Below are positions 37,901-46,315 of a DNA stretch of 60,931 nucleotides, in pieces (the first letter of the stretch is position 1; the number at the start of each line of letters is the position of its first letter). Position numbers and translations under genes: made by a program. The notes under the pieces were generated by a model. It searched no databases and was not told where the DNA came from. It saw nothing but the letters and a program-made list of their open reading frames with translations. The DNA comes from Bacteroidales bacterium (GTDB lineage: Bacteria > Bacteroidota > Bacteroidia > Bacteroidales > GCA-2748055), in contig JAUUZQ010000008.1 in the NCBI GenBank assembly GCA_030589895.1, positions 1 to 60,931 of the forward strand, in the 5' to 3' direction.

Positions 37901-38646
37901 CCTGAACTTGATTCCCGGGAATAGATAGCCCAGTACAAAAAGCTGAACAATGCAATTACAGCTATAAAAAGGGAGATAAGTGCGAGGGTAATGTTCTGCA
38001 GATTTTTCCTGGGATTTTCACTGACATCCAAAGAAAAGAGAAACTCTCCCCGGCTATTGTCAATTCTATACAGGTGATCACCATGTTGGTTTGTAACAAC
38101 AATATCTGAACTGACCTTAAAATCATCCTGAAATGAATTTGAGAGGTACTCATTTTCATACGGATAGCTCTTTTTTATCAAAATCAGACCCAGAAGAATA
38201 CCATCCTCAGTAGTAGCATTGACCGAAACATAGGAAGCACTTTGAAGTTCAATAAAAGGTCTGTTTAATCTGCGATTCCAAACCGGTCTGATTGGAACAG
38301 TATGATCTGACCAATAAATCATTTCCCCTTTTTCAAAGTAGAAAATATAGATGCCCTTTTCTTCAGCTAAATTTTGATAATCAGACGAACGATCGTTCAA
38401 TACAATTTTCGGATCTTCCTCCTTGAATTTCTCAAGAAGCTGAATAAACTCATCTTCTATCACACTCTCTTTTTCGTGGAGAACTCTTTCAAATCTATCT
38501 ATATCTTTTTCATTATATGTTTCATTCAGGAAGTTTCTCTGAAGAAGAAAAAGAGCAGTTGTGAAGAGTATAAAAACTACTAGTGAGACCAGTGCATAAA
38601 TTTTCATTCTGGCTCTTGCGGTATCATTTAGAATATTATTAGTCAT
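34942..38646 (-). CDS. NtrY-like multi-pass sensor histidine kinase
   Basis: A 1234-residue histidine kinase. The N-terminus has a membrane helix (16-36), a periplasmic sensor segment, then a block of several helices (about 220-460), a second periplasmic region to about residue 720, more helices (including near 910-930), a HAMP domain (ITQPLRVIQNRIAHLSF), a dimerisation helix with the H-box IAHEIKNPLTPMKLNVQHL (phosphorylated His about 1024), N-box NLVKNAIQS (Asn about 1140), G1 DNGKGIP and G2 GSGMGMGLAI. The HEIKNPLTPM motif is typical of NtrY-type kinases. No response regulator is adjacent. It begins 52 bp after rlmH and ends 132 bp before the giant cargo gene. Confidence 0.9.
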   Translation of the reverse strand: MTNNILNDTARARMKIYALVSLVVFILFTTALFLLQRNFLNETYNEKDIDRFERVLHEKESVIEDEFIQLLEKFKEEDPKIVLNDRSSDYQNLAEEKGIYIFYFEKGEMIYWSDHTVPIRPVWNRRLNRPFIELQSASYVSVNATTEDGILLGLILIKKSYPYENEYLSNSFQDDFKVSSDIVVTNQHGDHLYRIDNSRGEFLFSLDVSENPRKNLQNITLALISLFIAVIALFSFLYWAIYSRESSSGRSTWLISSIAIIILLFISIFYFEFPGIIFLSSLFQPDLFANLTFSSLGNLWAFVLIVLMQVLLFYKFFDRSGRISTKLHQALSIVLLLVASFWFIILHHILSVLVLDSKISFEAFKLNSLDLYTFIGLFILAMGFVSLSMIFDKAISYYKYSRPIHQYLVVILTVIIVQTPFFFSETLHIELATPLFYLLFAGAILYIRRLGISRISFSSFFFPILFFALFSTLELQKHSSMKTESQKEIELVKHSSERDVVAEMLFSEMSETLKSDSILMSRLSFTNLNIDQVYEYLQRNYFSGYWTKYDLQITLCRPSDSVFVESPVDEWFHCYTFFEDLIIVEGMEVPQSEFYFLNNLNARISYLAKISFLLNEEEMSLFIELDSKIISEELGYPELLLERESSISQPFSYARYNKGRLVTSGGEFDYRLTPDFYTEKKATFEKTRHSGYKHSILNIDADNIVIVSSPVVSLVDKLISLSYIFAFYFILLTLSYLAISAPKLKSTLIWNFKNKIQYSMVGILFLTFVFICAGTIYFIVEQYQTKHHNNLENTMRSVYIELVHKVEYEEDLRNWSSDSYYNLNELLRKFSNVFYTDINMYDEEGFLLASSRFEIFNQQLLSIRMDRDAYEKLDRDNYSAYIHTEKIGKLSYQSAYIPLLNSENQFLAYLNLPYFTQPEILAKEVTNLVVAILNIYVILLLLILFLSVFLADRITQPLRVIQNRIAHLSFSKKNEKIIYQGRDEIHGLVEEYNFMVDELSRSAELLAQSERETAWREMAKQIAHEIKNPLTPMKLNVQHLMRMVSEGDENIEEQIEKMSHALIEQIDSLTSIANEFSDFAKMPKAMNQRIDLIAKLENTVQLFQNNETAKVILKIGKHEKINVFGDKEQMQRLVINLVKNAIQSIPEKRKGIVEIKLELTDDGNALLSVSDNGKGIPDAIRYKLFQPNFTTKGSGMGMGLAIASNIVTSMNGKIWYETEVNVGTTFYVILPVQE

Positions 38647-38698
38647 TGATCTGGCATTTGTATTTCAGAAAGAGCTTACTGTTTGCTCATAACTTAAT

Positions 38699-39169
38699 CT
38701 ATTTATGATGATAGGGCTCACCATTCAATATTGAATAGGCCCTGTAAAGCTGCTCTGTAAAAATCAACCTTACCATTTGATGCGAAAATGTCATTTTTGA
38801 TAGAGAAAACTCCTCGGATGCTCTTGTATACACATCTTCAGAGAAACCATAAGCACCCCCTACCACAAAAGCCACGCTCCCGGTCCGTCCTTCCAATGCT
38901 GAGATATGAGCTGCAAATTTCTCAGAAGAGTATTGTTTTCCTCTCTCATCAAGCAGAATAACATAGTCGTCGGATTTTATCTTCTGCAAGATTTGCTCCC
39001 CCTCCTTTTTCTTAATCAGCCTGGTGTCTACTTTCTTTCCATGTTTTAAATCCGGGATTACCAAGACAGTAAATGGCACATATCGCTTCACTCTTCCTAT
39101 GTATTCATCGATACCCTCCCGGAGATAATTACTCTTCGTTTTTCCGATCAGGATGAGTGTAATCCGCAT
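38699..39169 (-). CDS. rlmH: 23S rRNA (pseudouridine1915-N3)-methyltransferase
   Basis: A 156-residue SPOUT-class methyltransferase. Visible are ILIGKTKSNYLREGIDEY at the start, LDERGKQYSSEKFA, the SAM-binding loop FVVGGAYGFS and the C-terminal LIFTEQLYRAYSILNGEPYHHK, all standard for RlmH. It methylates Psi1915 in helix 69. Full length for the family. It is followed after 52 bp by the large histidine kinase gene and is divergent from the DUF4783-nadC-pdxH group. Confidence 0.95.
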   Translation of the reverse strand: MRITLILIGKTKSNYLREGIDEYIGRVKRYVPFTVLVIPDLKHGKKVDTRLIKKKEGEQILQKIKSDDYVILLDERGKQYSSEKFAAHISALEGRTGSVAFVVGGAYGFSEDVYTRASEEFSLSKMTFSHQMVRLIFTEQLYRAYSILNGEPYHHK

Positions 39170-39310
39170 ATCCTTCAGTTTATAAAGCGATTTTTTTTAA
39201 CTTGCACCCAGCACTATTTGGTCTGATTGTTGCGCTTAATATACAAACTTAGTTTAAATAGGTTTTTATTCAGCAAAAACCTGACCAAAAGTTTTAAGCA
39301 ATTTTATATA

Positions 39311-39697
39311 ATGATAAAACGAAATATAATATTTCTCTTTCTACTTTTTGCAGTTACACCTGTTCTCACTGCTCAGACTATCTCAAAGGAGATTGTTACT
39401 GCTTTTGAAAATGGTGATGCAAAAAAACTGTCAAATCACCTGCACCCAAACCTGGAGATTAAGCTACTGGATAATATTCAGATGGTCAGTAAAAATCAAG
39501 CAACAAGATTGCTGCAGGAGTTTTTTAAAAAGAACCCACCCTCTTCATTTACTGTTACTTATGAAGGTACAAAGCAGGGATCCAAATATGGAATAGGAGA
39601 ACTTAAATCGAAGAAAAACACTTTTAGGGTGAACATCTATTTCATGAACCAGGGGAAGGAAAATCTCATCTATAATTTAACCATTGAAAAAGTTTGA
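39311..39697 (+). CDS. DUF4783-type secreted protein
   Basis: A 128-residue protein starting MIKRNIIFLFLLFAV with a signal peptide ending in LTAQ. The mature part (IVTAFENGDAKKLSNHLHPNLEIKLLDN, RLLQEFFKKNPPSSFTVTYEGTK and QGSKYGIGELKSKKNTFRVNIYF) matches the Bacteroidota DUF4783 family, likely an NTF2-like fold. I chose ATG 39311 because it gives a clean signal peptide; the frame extends upstream to 39227. It ends 4 bp before the nadC start, so it is coupled. This small gene next to nadC is common in the phylum, but its function is unknown. Confidence 0.85.
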   Translation: MIKRNIIFLFLLFAVTPVLTAQTISKEIVTAFENGDAKKLSNHLHPNLEIKLLDNIQMVSKNQATRLLQEFFKKNPPSSFTVTYEGTKQGSKYGIGELKSKKNTFRVNIYFMNQGKENLIYNLTIEKV

Positions 39698-39701
39698 TAG
39701 T

Positions 39702-40550
39702 ATGCTGAATGATTGGGATCCTGATTCACTGATTGACCTGTGGTTCAAAGAAGATATTGGCGAGGGAGATCATACCACTTTAAGTACAATCCCCGAAACT
39801 GCTTCAGGTACAGCCAGGCTTCTTGTAAAAGAGAATGGTGTAATTGCCGGCGTAGATATGGCCGTAAGAATTTTCAAAAGATTTGACAAGCATTTAAAGT
39901 GTAACATTTTTATTAATGATGGTGCTGATATTAAGGTAGGAGATATTGTTCTCACTGTAAATGGAAGTGTCAGGTCGATATTGCAGACAGAGCGATTAAT
40001 GCTGAATGTGATGCAGCGCATGAGTGGGATTGCCACCCAAACCAGAAAATATGTCAGTTTACTCGAAGGAACAAATACAAAAATTCTGGATACGCGCAAG
40101 ACGACTCCCGGATTCAGACATCTTGAAAAAGAGGCAGTTGCCATTGGTGGCGGTGTAAATCACAGAACAGGTCTCTATGATATGGTGTTGATAAAGGACA
40201 ACCATATTGATTTTGCAGGAGGCATAGAGAAGGCCATTATGCGTACCGGGGAATACCTCAGGAAAAATAAGCTGGATCTGCAGATTGAAGTTGAAACAAG
40301 AAGTCTGGAAGATATTGAGGCAGTAATAAAAACGGGCGGAGTAAACCGAATCATGCTCGATAATTTTTCACCGGAGCTAACACGCGAGGCTGTTCAACTA
40401 ATAGACGGGAAATTTGAAACAGAATCTTCAGGTGGGATTACTTTTGATACCATTCGCATATATGCAGAGTGTGGTGTAGATTTTATCTCTGTAGGTGCAC
40501 TTACCCACCAAATAAAAAGCCTTGACCTGAGTCTGAAGGCAGATTTCTAA
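39702..40550 (+). CDS. nadC: Nicotinate-nucleotide pyrophosphorylase (carboxylating)
   Basis: About 282 residues. Conserved segments: FKEDIGEGDHTTLSTIP at the start, NVMQRMSGIATQTRKYVSLL, ILDTRKTTPGFRHLEKEAV, GGGVNHRTGLYDMVLIKDNH, IEVETRSLEDIEAV and MLDNFSPE, then FISVGALTHQIKSLDLSLK. It joins quinolinate and PRPP to nicotinate mononucleotide in de novo NAD synthesis. ATG 39702 was preferred over the upstream TTG 39684, since that would overlap the DUF4783 gene. It forms an operon with DUF4783 and probably pdxH (52 bp downstream). Confidence 0.95.
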   Translation: MLNDWDPDSLIDLWFKEDIGEGDHTTLSTIPETASGTARLLVKENGVIAGVDMAVRIFKRFDKHLKCNIFINDGADIKVGDIVLTVNGSVRSILQTERLMLNVMQRMSGIATQTRKYVSLLEGTNTKILDTRKTTPGFRHLEKEAVAIGGGVNHRTGLYDMVLIKDNHIDFAGGIEKAIMRTGEYLRKNKLDLQIEVETRSLEDIEAVIKTGGVNRIMLDNFSPELTREAVQLIDGKFETESSGGITFDTIRIYAECGVDFISVGALTHQIKSLDLSLKADF

Positions 40551-40602
40551 GTTATTCGAACAAAACTCCTCAAATCCTGTTAATTACCAAAACAGGTATC
40601 TT

Positions 40603-41250
40603 ATGTCAGACCCCCTTAATATCAGAAATGATTATGGTAAATCGAAATTGGAGGAAGCTAATCTTCCGGGAAATCCTATGGACCTTTTTGAAAAATGGCT
40701 GAAGGAGGCTTTCAATGTAGATATGCCCGAACCGACTGCAATGACGCTGGCCACTTCTGATGAGAATGGAAAAGTCTCATCGAGAATTGTTCTGTTGAAA
40801 GGGTTTGAGGACAGGGGATTTCTCTTCTACACCAATTACAATAGCCGTAAGGGCCGCAATCTTAATGAAAATAACTATGCAGCATTGAGTGTCTATTGGC
40901 CCGAACTTGAGCAGCAGGTACGGATAGAAGGGGTCGTAGAAAAACTCCCGGAAAAAGAATCTGACCATTACCATGCCGCAAGGCCACGCAACAATCAGCT
41001 CGGAGCCTGGGCCTCAGAACAGAGTGAGCCGGTCAAAGATCGATATACCCTGGAGGTTCAATATGCTGCTGTGAACAAAGCCTACAAAAAGCATAGTGTC
41101 ATTCCCAGACCATCACATTGGGGTGGGTATGTTCTCATTCCTGAAAATATTGAGTTCTGGCAGGGAAGGGAGAATCGGCTGCATGACAGGATTGAGTATA
41201 AACGGAATTCCAGAAAAGAAGATTGGTCGATTAGGAGACTTAACCCCTAA
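40603..41250 (+). CDS. pdxH: Pyridoxamine 5'-phosphate oxidase
   Basis: A 215-residue flavoprotein: AMTLATSDENGKVSSRIVLLKGFEDRGFLFYTNYNSRKGRNL forms the FMN site, followed by YWPELEQQVRIEGVVEKLP, ARPRNNQLGAWASEQS, RPSHWGGYVLIPENIEFWQGRENRLHDRIEY and a C-terminal WSIRRLNP. It oxidises PNP and PMP to pyridoxal phosphate, the cofactor of the two PLP enzymes elsewhere in the window. Full length, no oddities. Convergent with valS, 52 bp between ends. Confidence 0.96.
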   Translation: MSDPLNIRNDYGKSKLEEANLPGNPMDLFEKWLKEAFNVDMPEPTAMTLATSDENGKVSSRIVLLKGFEDRGFLFYTNYNSRKGRNLNENNYAALSVYWPELEQQVRIEGVVEKLPEKESDHYHAARPRNNQLGAWASEQSEPVKDRYTLEVQYAAVNKAYKKHSVIPRPSHWGGYVLIPENIEFWQGRENRLHDRIEYKRNSRKEDWSIRRLNP

Positions 41251-41302
41251 GCTCAGGAGCAACATATCTATATCCCAAGTCACTACAATTTTAACCTGTA
41301 AA

Positions 41303-43948
41303 TTAAGATTTCAACGTAGCAATCTGTTCTTCCAGGGCTGAGATTTTCGTTTCAGTATCAGCCAGCTTCTTCTTCTCTGAAGCCACAACACTTTCCGGAG
41401 CATTGTTTACAAACCTTTCGTTGCCTAGCTTCTTCATAATACTATTCAAAAATCCACGTGAATAGTCAAGCTCTTTCTCAAGCTTTTCGATTTCCTCTTC
41501 AACATTCACAAGAGAACCGAGAGGCAGATAATACTCCACATTTTTTACCATAAATGAGCCTGCGTTCTCAATTTTATCCTCTGTAAGGATCACTTCGGAT
41601 ATATTCCCCATCTTTTTAATGACAGATACAAATGCTTCGGGATATTCACCAATCTTACTATTCCTTACAAAGAGTTCAAAGCTCTCCTGTTGTGAGATAC
41701 TTTTCTCTTTTCTGATACTTCTGATCTGGGTTATAACTGCTGAGACATTGCTAAAATCCTTCATCAGTACCTCATTATATTCTCCCTCAACAGGCATGGC
41801 TGAGATCATAATGCTCGCACCTTCTTCACGATCGCGTATGTAGTGCCAGAGTTCCTCAGTTATAAAAGGCATAAAGGGATGCAAGATCTTCAATAATTTC
41901 TCAAAGAAATCGAGTGTGGATTCATATGTTTTTCTGTCGATAGGCTTCTGATATGCAGGTTTGATCACCTCCAGGTACCAGGAAGAAAATTCGTCCCAGA
42001 ATAGTTTATAAACAATCATCAGGGCATCAGAAATTCTATATTTCTTAAACTGCTCCTCAATCTCTTTCAAAGATTTATTTATAAAAGCATCGAACCATTC
42101 AATTGCCTTTACAGATGCTTCCGGCTGATCAATATTATCATCCACTTCCCAGTTCTGTGTAAGTCTGAAGGCATTCCATATCTTATTACTGAAATTACGT
42201 CCCTGCTCTGTCAATGTTTCTTCAAAAAGAAGGTCATTTCCCGCAGGTGAACAGAATAGCATCCCCACGCGCACACCATCAGCACTATACTTCTTCATTA
42301 ATTCGATGGGGTCAGGAGAATTTCCAAGAGATTTAGACATTTTTCTCCTCTGACTATCCCTTACAATTCCAGTAAGATATACATTATTAAAAGGCCTCTC
42401 TCCCCTGTACTCATACCCGGCTATAATCATTCGTGCCACCCAGAAAAACAATATCTCCGGTGCTGTTACCAGGTCATTGGTTGGATAATAGTATTTAATA
42501 TCTTCATTGTCAGGATTCCTGATTCCATCAAACACCGAGATTGGCCATAACCATGATGAAAACCATGTATCCAGGACATCTTCATCCTGTTTCAAATCGT
42601 TCACTGTCAGTGTCTTGTTCCCTGTCTTCTTCTTTGCAAGTTCAAGTGCTTCTTCAACGGTCATTGCCACAACATAATCATTTGGTCCGGGATTATCTCC
42701 ATAGAAAAATGCTGGTATCCGTTGTCCCCACCATAACTGACGGGAGATACACCAATCCTTCACATTTTCCATCCAGTGACGGTATACATTCTTGAACTTT
42801 GCGGGTTGCAGTCGGACTGTATCATTGAGAACAGTCTCCAGTGCAGGAGATGCAAGTTCCTTCATATTCAGAAACCACTGCAAGGATAACTTTGGTTCTA
42901 TTACGGCATTCGTTCTTTCAGAAAAACCAACCTTATTCAGATAATCCTCAACTTTCACCAGGTTTTTTGCATCATCCAGCATAGGAACGATTAGCTCTTT
43001 AGCCTTGAACCTGTCTTCACCGATCAGAATTTCCGCTGCCTCATTCAATGTTCCATCAGGATTAAAAATATCTATAGATAAGAGATTATGCTTCAATCCT
43101 AATTCATAGTCGTTGATATCGTGTGCCGGAGTGATCTTCAAGGCACCCGTCCCAAATTCCCTGTCAACATATTCATCAATAATAATTGGCACCGGACGGT
43201 TTATCAGTGGCACGAGCACCTTCTTCCCATGAAACTTCTTATATCTCTCATCTTCAGGATGAACACAAACTGCAGTATCTCCAAGAATAGTTTCAGGTCG
43301 TGTGGTGGCAATGGTAATAAAATCATCCTCTCCCTCGACCTGGTATCTTATATAGTATAGTTTCGACTGCAACTCCTTGTGGATCACCTCCTCATCAGAA
43401 ACAGCTGTCTGCGCCTGGGGATCCCAATTCACCATTCTCACACCCCTGTATACATGGCCCTTTTTATGAAGATCCACAAATACACGAAGCACGCTCTCCG
43501 ACATATCATCGTCCATCGTGAATTTCGTTCTGCTCCAGTCGCAGCTAGCCCCCAATTTCTTCAGCTGCTCCAATATAATACCACCGTGTTTTTCCTTCCA
43601 TTCCCATGCATGTTCGAGGAATTCAGGTCGCGTGAGATCATTTTTATCAATCCCTTTCTCTTTCAACATGGCAACTACCCTTGCTTCAGTAGCAATAGAT
43701 GCATGATCTGTTCCTGGTACCCAAAGGGCATTTTTCCCCATCATTCTGGCTCTTCGGATCAAAACATCCTGCAATGTATTATTGAGCATGTGACCCATGT
43801 GCAGGACTCCTGTAACATTTGGCGGAGGAATCACAATGGTATAAGGCTCACGATCATCAGGAGTACTGGAAAAAAAATCATTCTCCATCCAGTATGCGTA
43901 CCACTTGTCTTCAACAAGAGCAGGGTTATATTTAGTAGGAATTTCCAT
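41303..43948 (-). CDS. valS: Valine-tRNA ligase
   Basis: An 881-residue class I synthetase: [17 protein letters not shown] (HIGH-type box), an editing domain around [20 protein letters not shown], the KMSKSLGN box near residue 535, an anticodon-binding helical domain, and a C-terminal coiled-coil arm ([19 protein letters not shown] through [11 protein letters not shown]). Length and order are typical ValRS. It is monocistronic and convergent with pdxH. The upstream 209 bp (43949-44157) hold two units of the 8-bp repeat and the divergent TetR promoter/operator region. Confidence 0.97.
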   Translation of the reverse strand: MEIPTKYNPALVEDKWYAYWMENDFFSSTPDDREPYTIVIPPPNVTGVLHMGHMLNNTLQDVLIRRARMMGKNALWVPGTDHASIATEARVVAMLKEKGIDKNDLTRPEFLEHAWEWKEKHGGIILEQLKKLGASCDWSRTKFTMDDDMSESVLRVFVDLHKKGHVYRGVRMVNWDPQAQTAVSDEEVIHKELQSKLYYIRYQVEGEDDFITIATTRPETILGDTAVCVHPEDERYKKFHGKKVLVPLINRPVPIIIDEYVDREFGTGALKITPAHDINDYELGLKHNLLSIDIFNPDGTLNEAAEILIGEDRFKAKELIVPMLDDAKNLVKVEDYLNKVGFSERTNAVIEPKLSLQWFLNMKELASPALETVLNDTVRLQPAKFKNVYRHWMENVKDWCISRQLWWGQRIPAFFYGDNPGPNDYVVAMTVEEALELAKKKTGNKTLTVNDLKQDEDVLDTWFSSWLWPISVFDGIRNPDNEDIKYYYPTNDLVTAPEILFFWVARMIIAGYEYRGERPFNNVYLTGIVRDSQRRKMSKSLGNSPDPIELMKKYSADGVRVGMLFCSPAGNDLLFEETLTEQGRNFSNKIWNAFRLTQNWEVDDNIDQPEASVKAIEWFDAFINKSLKEIEEQFKKYRISDALMIVYKLFWDEFSSWYLEVIKPAYQKPIDRKTYESTLDFFEKLLKILHPFMPFITEELWHYIRDREEGASIMISAMPVEGEYNEVLMKDFSNVSAVITQIRSIRKEKSISQQESFELFVRNSKIGEYPEAFVSVIKKMGNISEVILTEDKIENAGSFMVKNVEYYLPLGSLVNVEEEIEKLEKELDYSRGFLNSIMKKLGNERFVNNAPESVVASEKKKLADTETKISALEEQIATLKS

Positions 43949-44030
43949 TGTAAAATTGGATTCAGGCTGTTATATATATCTTTAAAATTGGACGCAAAAT
44001 TAGGTAAAAAATGTCGAAAACTGCTTTTTT

Positions 44031-44046
44031 AATGCGATAATGCGAT
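44031..44046 (+). repeat. Two units of the 8-bp AATGYRAY repeat
   Basis: AATGCGAT occurs twice head to tail between valS and the TetR gene, matching the unit of the arrays at 44765-44824 and 51560-51639. Confidence 0.7.
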
Positions 44047-44111
44047 CCCCCTCTCACCGACTTTTTCCTGCCATTCGCCGATTTTTCATAAATTTTATCC
44101 GGGAAAACTTA

Positions 44112-44130
44112 GAAAACTAAAATAGTTTTC
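44112..44130 (+). promoter_or_regulatory. Candidate TetR operator with overlapping promoter
   Basis: A 19-bp palindrome, GAAAACTA-AAA-TAGTTTTC, sits 27 bp upstream of the TetR start codon. Just downstream TATTATTG (44132-44139) is one mismatch from the TAnnTTTG -7 box, so a bound repressor would cover the promoter. Length and symmetry fit autoregulated TetR-family operators. No second copy was found elsewhere in the window. Confidence 0.5.
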
Positions 44131-44157
44131 ATATTATTGCATCCAATTTAATAAGGA

Positions 44158-44766
44158 ATGGAATTGCAGGAACGAATTATTACGGAAGCTGGAGCGCTGT
44201 TTGCAAAATATGGCATCAGAAGCATCACCATGGACGCGCTTGCTGAGGATATGGGAATATCCAAGCGAACCATATATGAAACTTTTAAAGACAAGGACGC
44301 CCTACTATATGAAGTGATTACCTATTTTCGGATACAACAGCACAAACAGGCCATTGAGATTATTGAGAATTCTGAAAATATCGTCGTGGCACTGTTCAAG
44401 CTTCTAAATGAGATGATCAGTATGATGAAACAGGTAAATCCACTGTTTTTTCAGGATATAAAAAAATATCACTCCCACATTTTCAAACAGTTACAGGATA
44501 AAGGAGATTTACGGGATCATACAATGACCAGGAAAATTCTAAGCGCAGGATTAAAACAAGAGATATTCAGGTCAGATTTTAATATCGAGATTGTGAATTT
44601 AACGCTACATGAACTGTTCAATCTATTTAGTCCCGATAGCAAATTTACGCTTGAAGGATATCACCGTGGTGAACTATTTAATAATATAATCATCCCATAT
44701 CTTATTGGTATCTCAACTGATAAGGGGAGGGGACTAATTGAAGAACAAGGACCTTTTAGGTATTAA
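44158..44766 (+). CDS. TetR/AcrR-family transcriptional regulator
   Basis: A 202-residue protein. The N-terminal 47 residues form the TetR helix-turn-helix: RIITEAGALFAKYGIRSITMDALAEDMGISKRTIYETFKDKDALLYEV. The C-terminal helical domain would bind a ligand and dimerise. It heads the efflux operon (TolC, adaptor, RND pump, PII-like protein) and most likely represses it until a toxic or metabolic ligand appears. A 60-bp array of the 8-bp repeat lies between it and tolC, so a second promoter or processing site there is possible. Confidence 0.92.
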   Translation: MELQERIITEAGALFAKYGIRSITMDALAEDMGISKRTIYETFKDKDALLYEVITYFRIQQHKQAIEIIENSENIVVALFKLLNEMISMMKQVNPLFFQDIKKYHSHIFKQLQDKGDLRDHTMTRKILSAGLKQEIFRSDFNIEIVNLTLHELFNLFSPDSKFTLEGYHRGELFNNIIIPYLIGISTDKGRGLIEEQGPFRY

Positions 44767-44824
44767 TGTGATAATGCGACAATGCAACAATGCGACAATG
44801 TAACAATGTAACAATGTGATAATG
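44765..44824 (+). repeat. Array of degenerate 8-bp units AATGYRAY
   Basis: Seven consecutive 8-bp units followed by a half unit: AATGTGAT, AATGCGAC, AATGCAAC, AATGCGAC, AATGTAAC, AATGTAAC, AATGTGAT. AATG and A7 are invariant; positions 5, 6 and 8 vary only C/T, G/A, C/T. It starts inside the last codon of the TetR gene and fills the 77-bp gap to tolC. A longer array in the opposite orientation is at 51560-51639. Confidence 0.9.
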
Positions 44825-44843
44825 ATTTAAGATAAAATAAGAG

Positions 44844-46304
44844 ATGAAAAATATAAAAAAAATAGGGTTAATAATTGCTTTGGCTGCAATACCGGGAAGT
44901 TGGATGCTTGCCCAGGATATAACTCCGGGCCTGGTATTAAACCTCGGGGAAGCCATCAAATATGCTACTGAGAATAACAAGATGCTGAAAAATTCCCGTC
45001 AGGATCTTGAAAAATCCGAGGCAGTCATTTGGGAAGCAATCAGTCAGGGATTACCACAGGCTGATATTGCCGTAGATTACATGACCTACTTTGGCTATGA
45101 ATTGGAATTTTCATTTGGGGGAGGAGACTTTACGGTGACTGATCAAATGATAAGTGATGCGATGACTTCCACCTTATCTCAACCACAGTTTACAGGTATC
45201 ACCCCAATCGATTTGAATACTCATTTCGCAGGATCCTATTTTGATCGGGAAATCCAGAATATGTTCCCGGCATCTACCATATTAATGTCAGACCAGTTTA
45301 CCGCAAAATTCCAGGTTTCACAACTGATCTTCAGCGGACAATATATTACAGGAATTCAAACTGCCAAACTCGCTAAAAAAATTGCAGGGATGGCATTAGA
45401 CAATAGTGAAGTAAGTACCAAGGAAGCTGTTATCAACGCGTACTACCTGGTGCTTATCACCGAAATGTCCCTGGAATTTATTGAAGGAAATCTTACGAAT
45501 CTGAAATCTATAATGCAGCAAACCGAAAAGATGTTCGAATCCGGAATGGCTGAAAAAACAGATGTAGACCAGTTTAAAGTAACAGTAAACCGGCTTGAGA
45601 ACGCCAAACGTTCCATGAAGCGAGGACTTGAGTTGAACTATAATATGTTGAGATTCACACTGGGTGTACCGGCAGGAAGTGACATTACCCTCACCGATGA
45701 TCTTGAGGTTCTCTTCAGTGAAATGGCAGCTATTGACCTCTTAATGAAAGACTTCGATAAAGAAGCAAATATTACTTACCAGATGGTGGCTGCACAATCA
45801 GAAATCAATAAAAAACTGTGGGACATGCAGAAATGGAATTTTGCGCCTAATATGGTGGGATTCTATAATTATAATCAAAAAATTCTGACTTCTGGTTTTG
45901 ACATGACTCCAAATCACTTAGCGGGACTATCCCTACAAATTCCCATATTCTCAAGTGGAAAAAGAAAAGCGCAAGTCGACCAGGCTAGGATAGAATATGA
46001 AATGTCGGAAAGAAATGCTGAAATCATGGCAGATCAACTGGAATTGCAAAACCGGCAACTAAAGTATAATCTGGAGAGCAGTATAGAAAATTACGCTACA
46101 CAGATGGAAAGTGTTGAAGTGGCAGAAAATGTTTTGAAAAGCTATCAGAGAAAATTCCAGAATGGCATGGCTTCAAGCATGGAGGTGACACAATCAAACA
46201 GTAGTTTCCTCGACGCACAAAGTTCATACCTCAGCGCCATGTTCGAAGTAATGAACGCAAGAATACAATTAGAGAAATTAATGAACAATCTAAGCAATTT
46301 ATAA
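44844..46304 (+). CDS. TolC-family outer-membrane efflux protein (RND system)
   Basis: A 486-residue protein with a signal peptide (PGSWMLAQ) and the two-fold helical repeat of TolC/OEP (KYATENNKMLKNSRQDLEKSEAVIWEAISQGLPQADI; second half around EYEMSERNAEIMADQLELQNRQLKYNLESSIENY). The QSNSSFLDAQSSYLSAMFEVMNARIQLEKL motif is typical of the last helix. It is the outer duct of the RND pump encoded just downstream; adaptor and pump follow with 11 and 20 bp gaps. Different from the TolC at 14.0 kb and probably not interchangeable. Confidence 0.93.
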   Translation: MKNIKKIGLIIALAAIPGSWMLAQDITPGLVLNLGEAIKYATENNKMLKNSRQDLEKSEAVIWEAISQGLPQADIAVDYMTYFGYELEFSFGGGDFTVTDQMISDAMTSTLSQPQFTGITPIDLNTHFAGSYFDREIQNMFPASTILMSDQFTAKFQVSQLIFSGQYITGIQTAKLAKKIAGMALDNSEVSTKEAVINAYYLVLITEMSLEFIEGNLTNLKSIMQQTEKMFESGMAEKTDVDQFKVTVNRLENAKRSMKRGLELNYNMLRFTLGVPAGSDITLTDDLEVLFSEMAAIDLLMKDFDKEANITYQMVAAQSEINKKLWDMQKWNFAPNMVGFYNYNQKILTSGFDMTPNHLAGLSLQIPIFSSGKRKAQVDQARIEYEMSERNAEIMADQLELQNRQLKYNLESSIENYATQMESVEVAENVLKSYQRKFQNGMASSMEVTQSNSSFLDAQSSYLSAMFEVMNARIQLEKLMNNLSNL

Positions 46305-46315
46305 AACCATATACA

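Noticed and set aside
43379-44032. 217-codon plus-strand open frame opposite valS
   Set aside because: It lies antisense to clear valine-tRNA ligase sequence; its translation is His/Ser-rich without known motifs, and is a shadow of the valS frame.
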